A DNA stretch of 64,000 nucleotides from Trichobilharzia szidati (lineage: Eukaryota > Platyhelminthes > Trematoda > Strigeidida > Schistosomatidae), in NCBI GenBank assembly GCA_944472155.2, contig OX235273.1:107716582-107780581 (forward strand), given 5' to 3'. The notes beneath the pieces were generated by a model that was not told where the DNA came from, made no database searches, and saw only the letters and a program-made list of their open reading frames with translations. The stretch's first letter is position 1, and each line of letters opens with the position of its first letter. Position numbers and translations under genes: made by a program. Of this stretch, positions 62,499 through 64,000 are shown in pieces.

Positions 62499-62524
62499 GT
62501 AATTACTATAATATTATTGCTATT

Positions 62525-62710
62525 ATTATTTTCTTGGGTTACCATTGGAAAACATTCTCTGCAGCACATCTTCATTTCATTCTGATCTCTGTAATTTTGT
62601 TTATCTGTCTCCATAATTACCCGTAAGTTCTAATCTTCTCGTAACACGATCTCCTCCACATGGTGTCATTCAACGGTGTTCTCACTGTACGTGTAATCAA
62701 TCTCAGTTTC
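62525..62710 (-). mobile_element. RTE-1 LINE 3' end fragment, antisense
   Basis: Begins TATTATTATTTTCTTGGGTT, with a degraded 3' end and a CACGATCTCCTCCACATGG block. Confidence 0.55.
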
Positions 62711-62844
62711 AATATATGTGTAAAACTTGGGCACTGTGGTAGTAAGTAATTCGATATTAGTTTGTTTATTAGATATATCATGGATATATTCATGGGTAGG
62801 TGGGAAAACATAGCGATTGAAACATTAAGCCCCACCTAAAAAGT

Positions 62845-63070
62845 ATACTGGAGATATGTGGGTGACAAATTTGCTGTACTTAGAACACAGGATGTAGATA
62901 GATTTTTCGAACACATTAACTCAAAGGTGGAGGCAATTCAATTCACTTGTGATGAACTGGAAATTCAGGAAGGGGAGCTTCTTACGTTAGATTTTAGTGT
63001 AAGTACTGGAGATAGTCATTGCCTGAGTCACGATAAAGTGTTTTTGATTCGGTTCATTCCTCAATGTTAA
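62845..63070 (+). mobile_element. PLE-12: short RT fragment
   Basis: Frame: RYVGDKFAVLRTQDVDRFFE, HINSKVEAIQFTCDELEIQE and GELLTLDFSVSTGDSH. This is the Penelope RT segment around the catalytic box (here YVGD, which has lost one Asp) through the F-L-D-like strand. Only this piece remains. Confidence 0.75.
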
Positions 63071-63141
63071 ACGATAGAACTGGTCATGTAATATATAAAA
63101 TGTATAGGTCTTGAAAATTGGTGTGAAATTAACAGCATCAG

Positions 63142-63491
63142 TGTAACGACAGAAGACAAGGGCCAGGCAACAGATCGTTTATTGAGAAAATCAACAGATA
63201 TTTATCGATTTTCATGTACATTATTATTCGATATTGTCAGTAGAGGAGAAACATCTTCTGATTGGTTGTTTTCCTGCTGAAGGTTATTCTGTACTGTTTG
63301 TGAACGTTTCTTAGAAAGTTAAGCCATATATCTGCGAATCATATTTGCACACGTTAAGTCTGCTGTGATTGGTTGTTGAGTTCCTCAAGGTTAAGCTCTG
63401 TTACTGCTTTTTCTCATGACCGGTAATTGGGACTTAAACATTGACGTATATTGTTGTCTACAATTTTGTCTTGCAGCTCGCTCTCACGACA
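63142..63491 (+). repeat. LTR-F repeat (solo-LTR-like), full length
   Basis: TGTAACGACAGAAGACAAGG at the start, GATTGGTTGTTTTCCTGCTG and GTTAAGTCTGCTGTGATTGG inside, CTCTCACGACA at the end: 350 bases. Shares nearly all blocks with the 52288 copy. Confidence 0.65.
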
Positions 63492-63875
63492 TTAGTAAGA
63501 GTAGTACACAAATAAGAAGATGAGAGATTTGATCAGAGAGAGAGTTCAACATTGCAAAAAGTGTACTGAATTGAAATAATAAATGGGGCGAAGGAAATAA
63601 AACGAGAAGCTGATGAAAGTGACAATAATAAAAAATAACCACCTTAATATTTAGGCAAAGGGATACTGAATAAATAAACAAGTCTAAAAAGATCAAGGTA
63701 GATATAAGGACTACACGTGCTTCTTTTTTTCTACACAAAGGTCAGGTTTAATTTCGTAAAAAGCCATGGCCTATGACTTGGCTTTAAAAATTTAGAATGA
63801 AGAAGATGTAGGAAGTTAATAGGAGCAGAGAATAAATAACTGGCAAATTTTTCGACTATATTACTGACAGTTTGA
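63492..63875. other. No recognised feature
   Basis: AT- and purine-rich; nothing recognised. Confidence 0.35.
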
Positions 63876-63879
63876 AATT

Positions 63880-64000
63880 AAGATCATGGAGTTACCTGTT
63901 TTCGCTGCCTCTCCAGCCAGTTTGGTGATTTTGTCTTGAAACTCGAAGACGTGCAGGCAAAAACCAATAAAATGGCTGAAGAGGCGGGCAGCGAAAACAG
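63880..64000 (+). mobile_element. RTE-1 LINE, 5' edge of a copy running off the window
   Basis: AACTCGAAGACGTGCAGGCA and AAAACCAATAAAATGGCTGA encode [15 protein letters not shown], the start of the RT segment seen in other RTE-1 copies. Confidence 0.65.

Overview
The window looks like intron-rich, AT-rich nuclear DNA of a parasitic flatworm, most likely Schistosoma. The evidence is the repeat content (tRNA-headed SINEs carrying hammerhead-ribozyme sequences of the Sm-alpha type, many Penelope-like elements, RTE-like LINE 3' ends with AAT tails, Merlin DNA transposons) and the very short exons lying in long introns. The genus is inferred from repeat families, not proven; I cannot name the species.

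Only one host gene is visible. It runs along the + strand through the whole window (224 to 62498) and is incomplete at both ends. Sixteen exons with GT-AG sites and matching phases sum to 1957 nt (about 652 codons, roughly 3 % of the window). They encode a cytosolic carboxypeptidase of the AGBL2/AGBL3 (CCP2/3) type, an M14D metallopeptidase that trims glutamates from tubulin tails. Exons 1-4 give the N-terminal CCP domain. Exons 5-9 give the zinc peptidase domain (HPGE, NPDGV, DLNR, DLHGH, NSYTLE). Exons 10-16 give an acidic/serine-rich and then lysine-rich low-complexity tail.

Almost everything else is transposable-element debris in the introns: about twenty 3' ends of one RTE-like LINE (called RTE-1 here), two or more pieces of a second LINE (RTE-2), a dozen or more Penelope-like element (PLE) fragments with RT and GIY-YIG coding remnants, two Merlin transposons (one with clear terminal inverted repeats and a target duplication, the other nested in an RTE-1 copy and carrying a 32-nt intron), four groups of tRNA-headed SINEs (labelled A, B, C and Sm-alpha-like), and three ~350-bp LTR-like repeats plus a fragment (called LTR-F).

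Region by region: exons 1-3 span 0.2-12.4 kb with RTE-1, two PLEs and a degenerate minisatellite between them; exons 4-9 (16.7-33.4 kb) hold the catalytic core and are separated by RTE-1, RTE-2, PLE and SINE insertions; exons 10-16 (40.0-62.5 kb) encode the tail and lie among PLEs, both Merlin copies, hammerhead SINEs and SINE-C clusters. No functional tRNA, rRNA, bacterial-type operon, CRISPR array or second host gene was found. Element names such as RTE-1 are labels for this window only.
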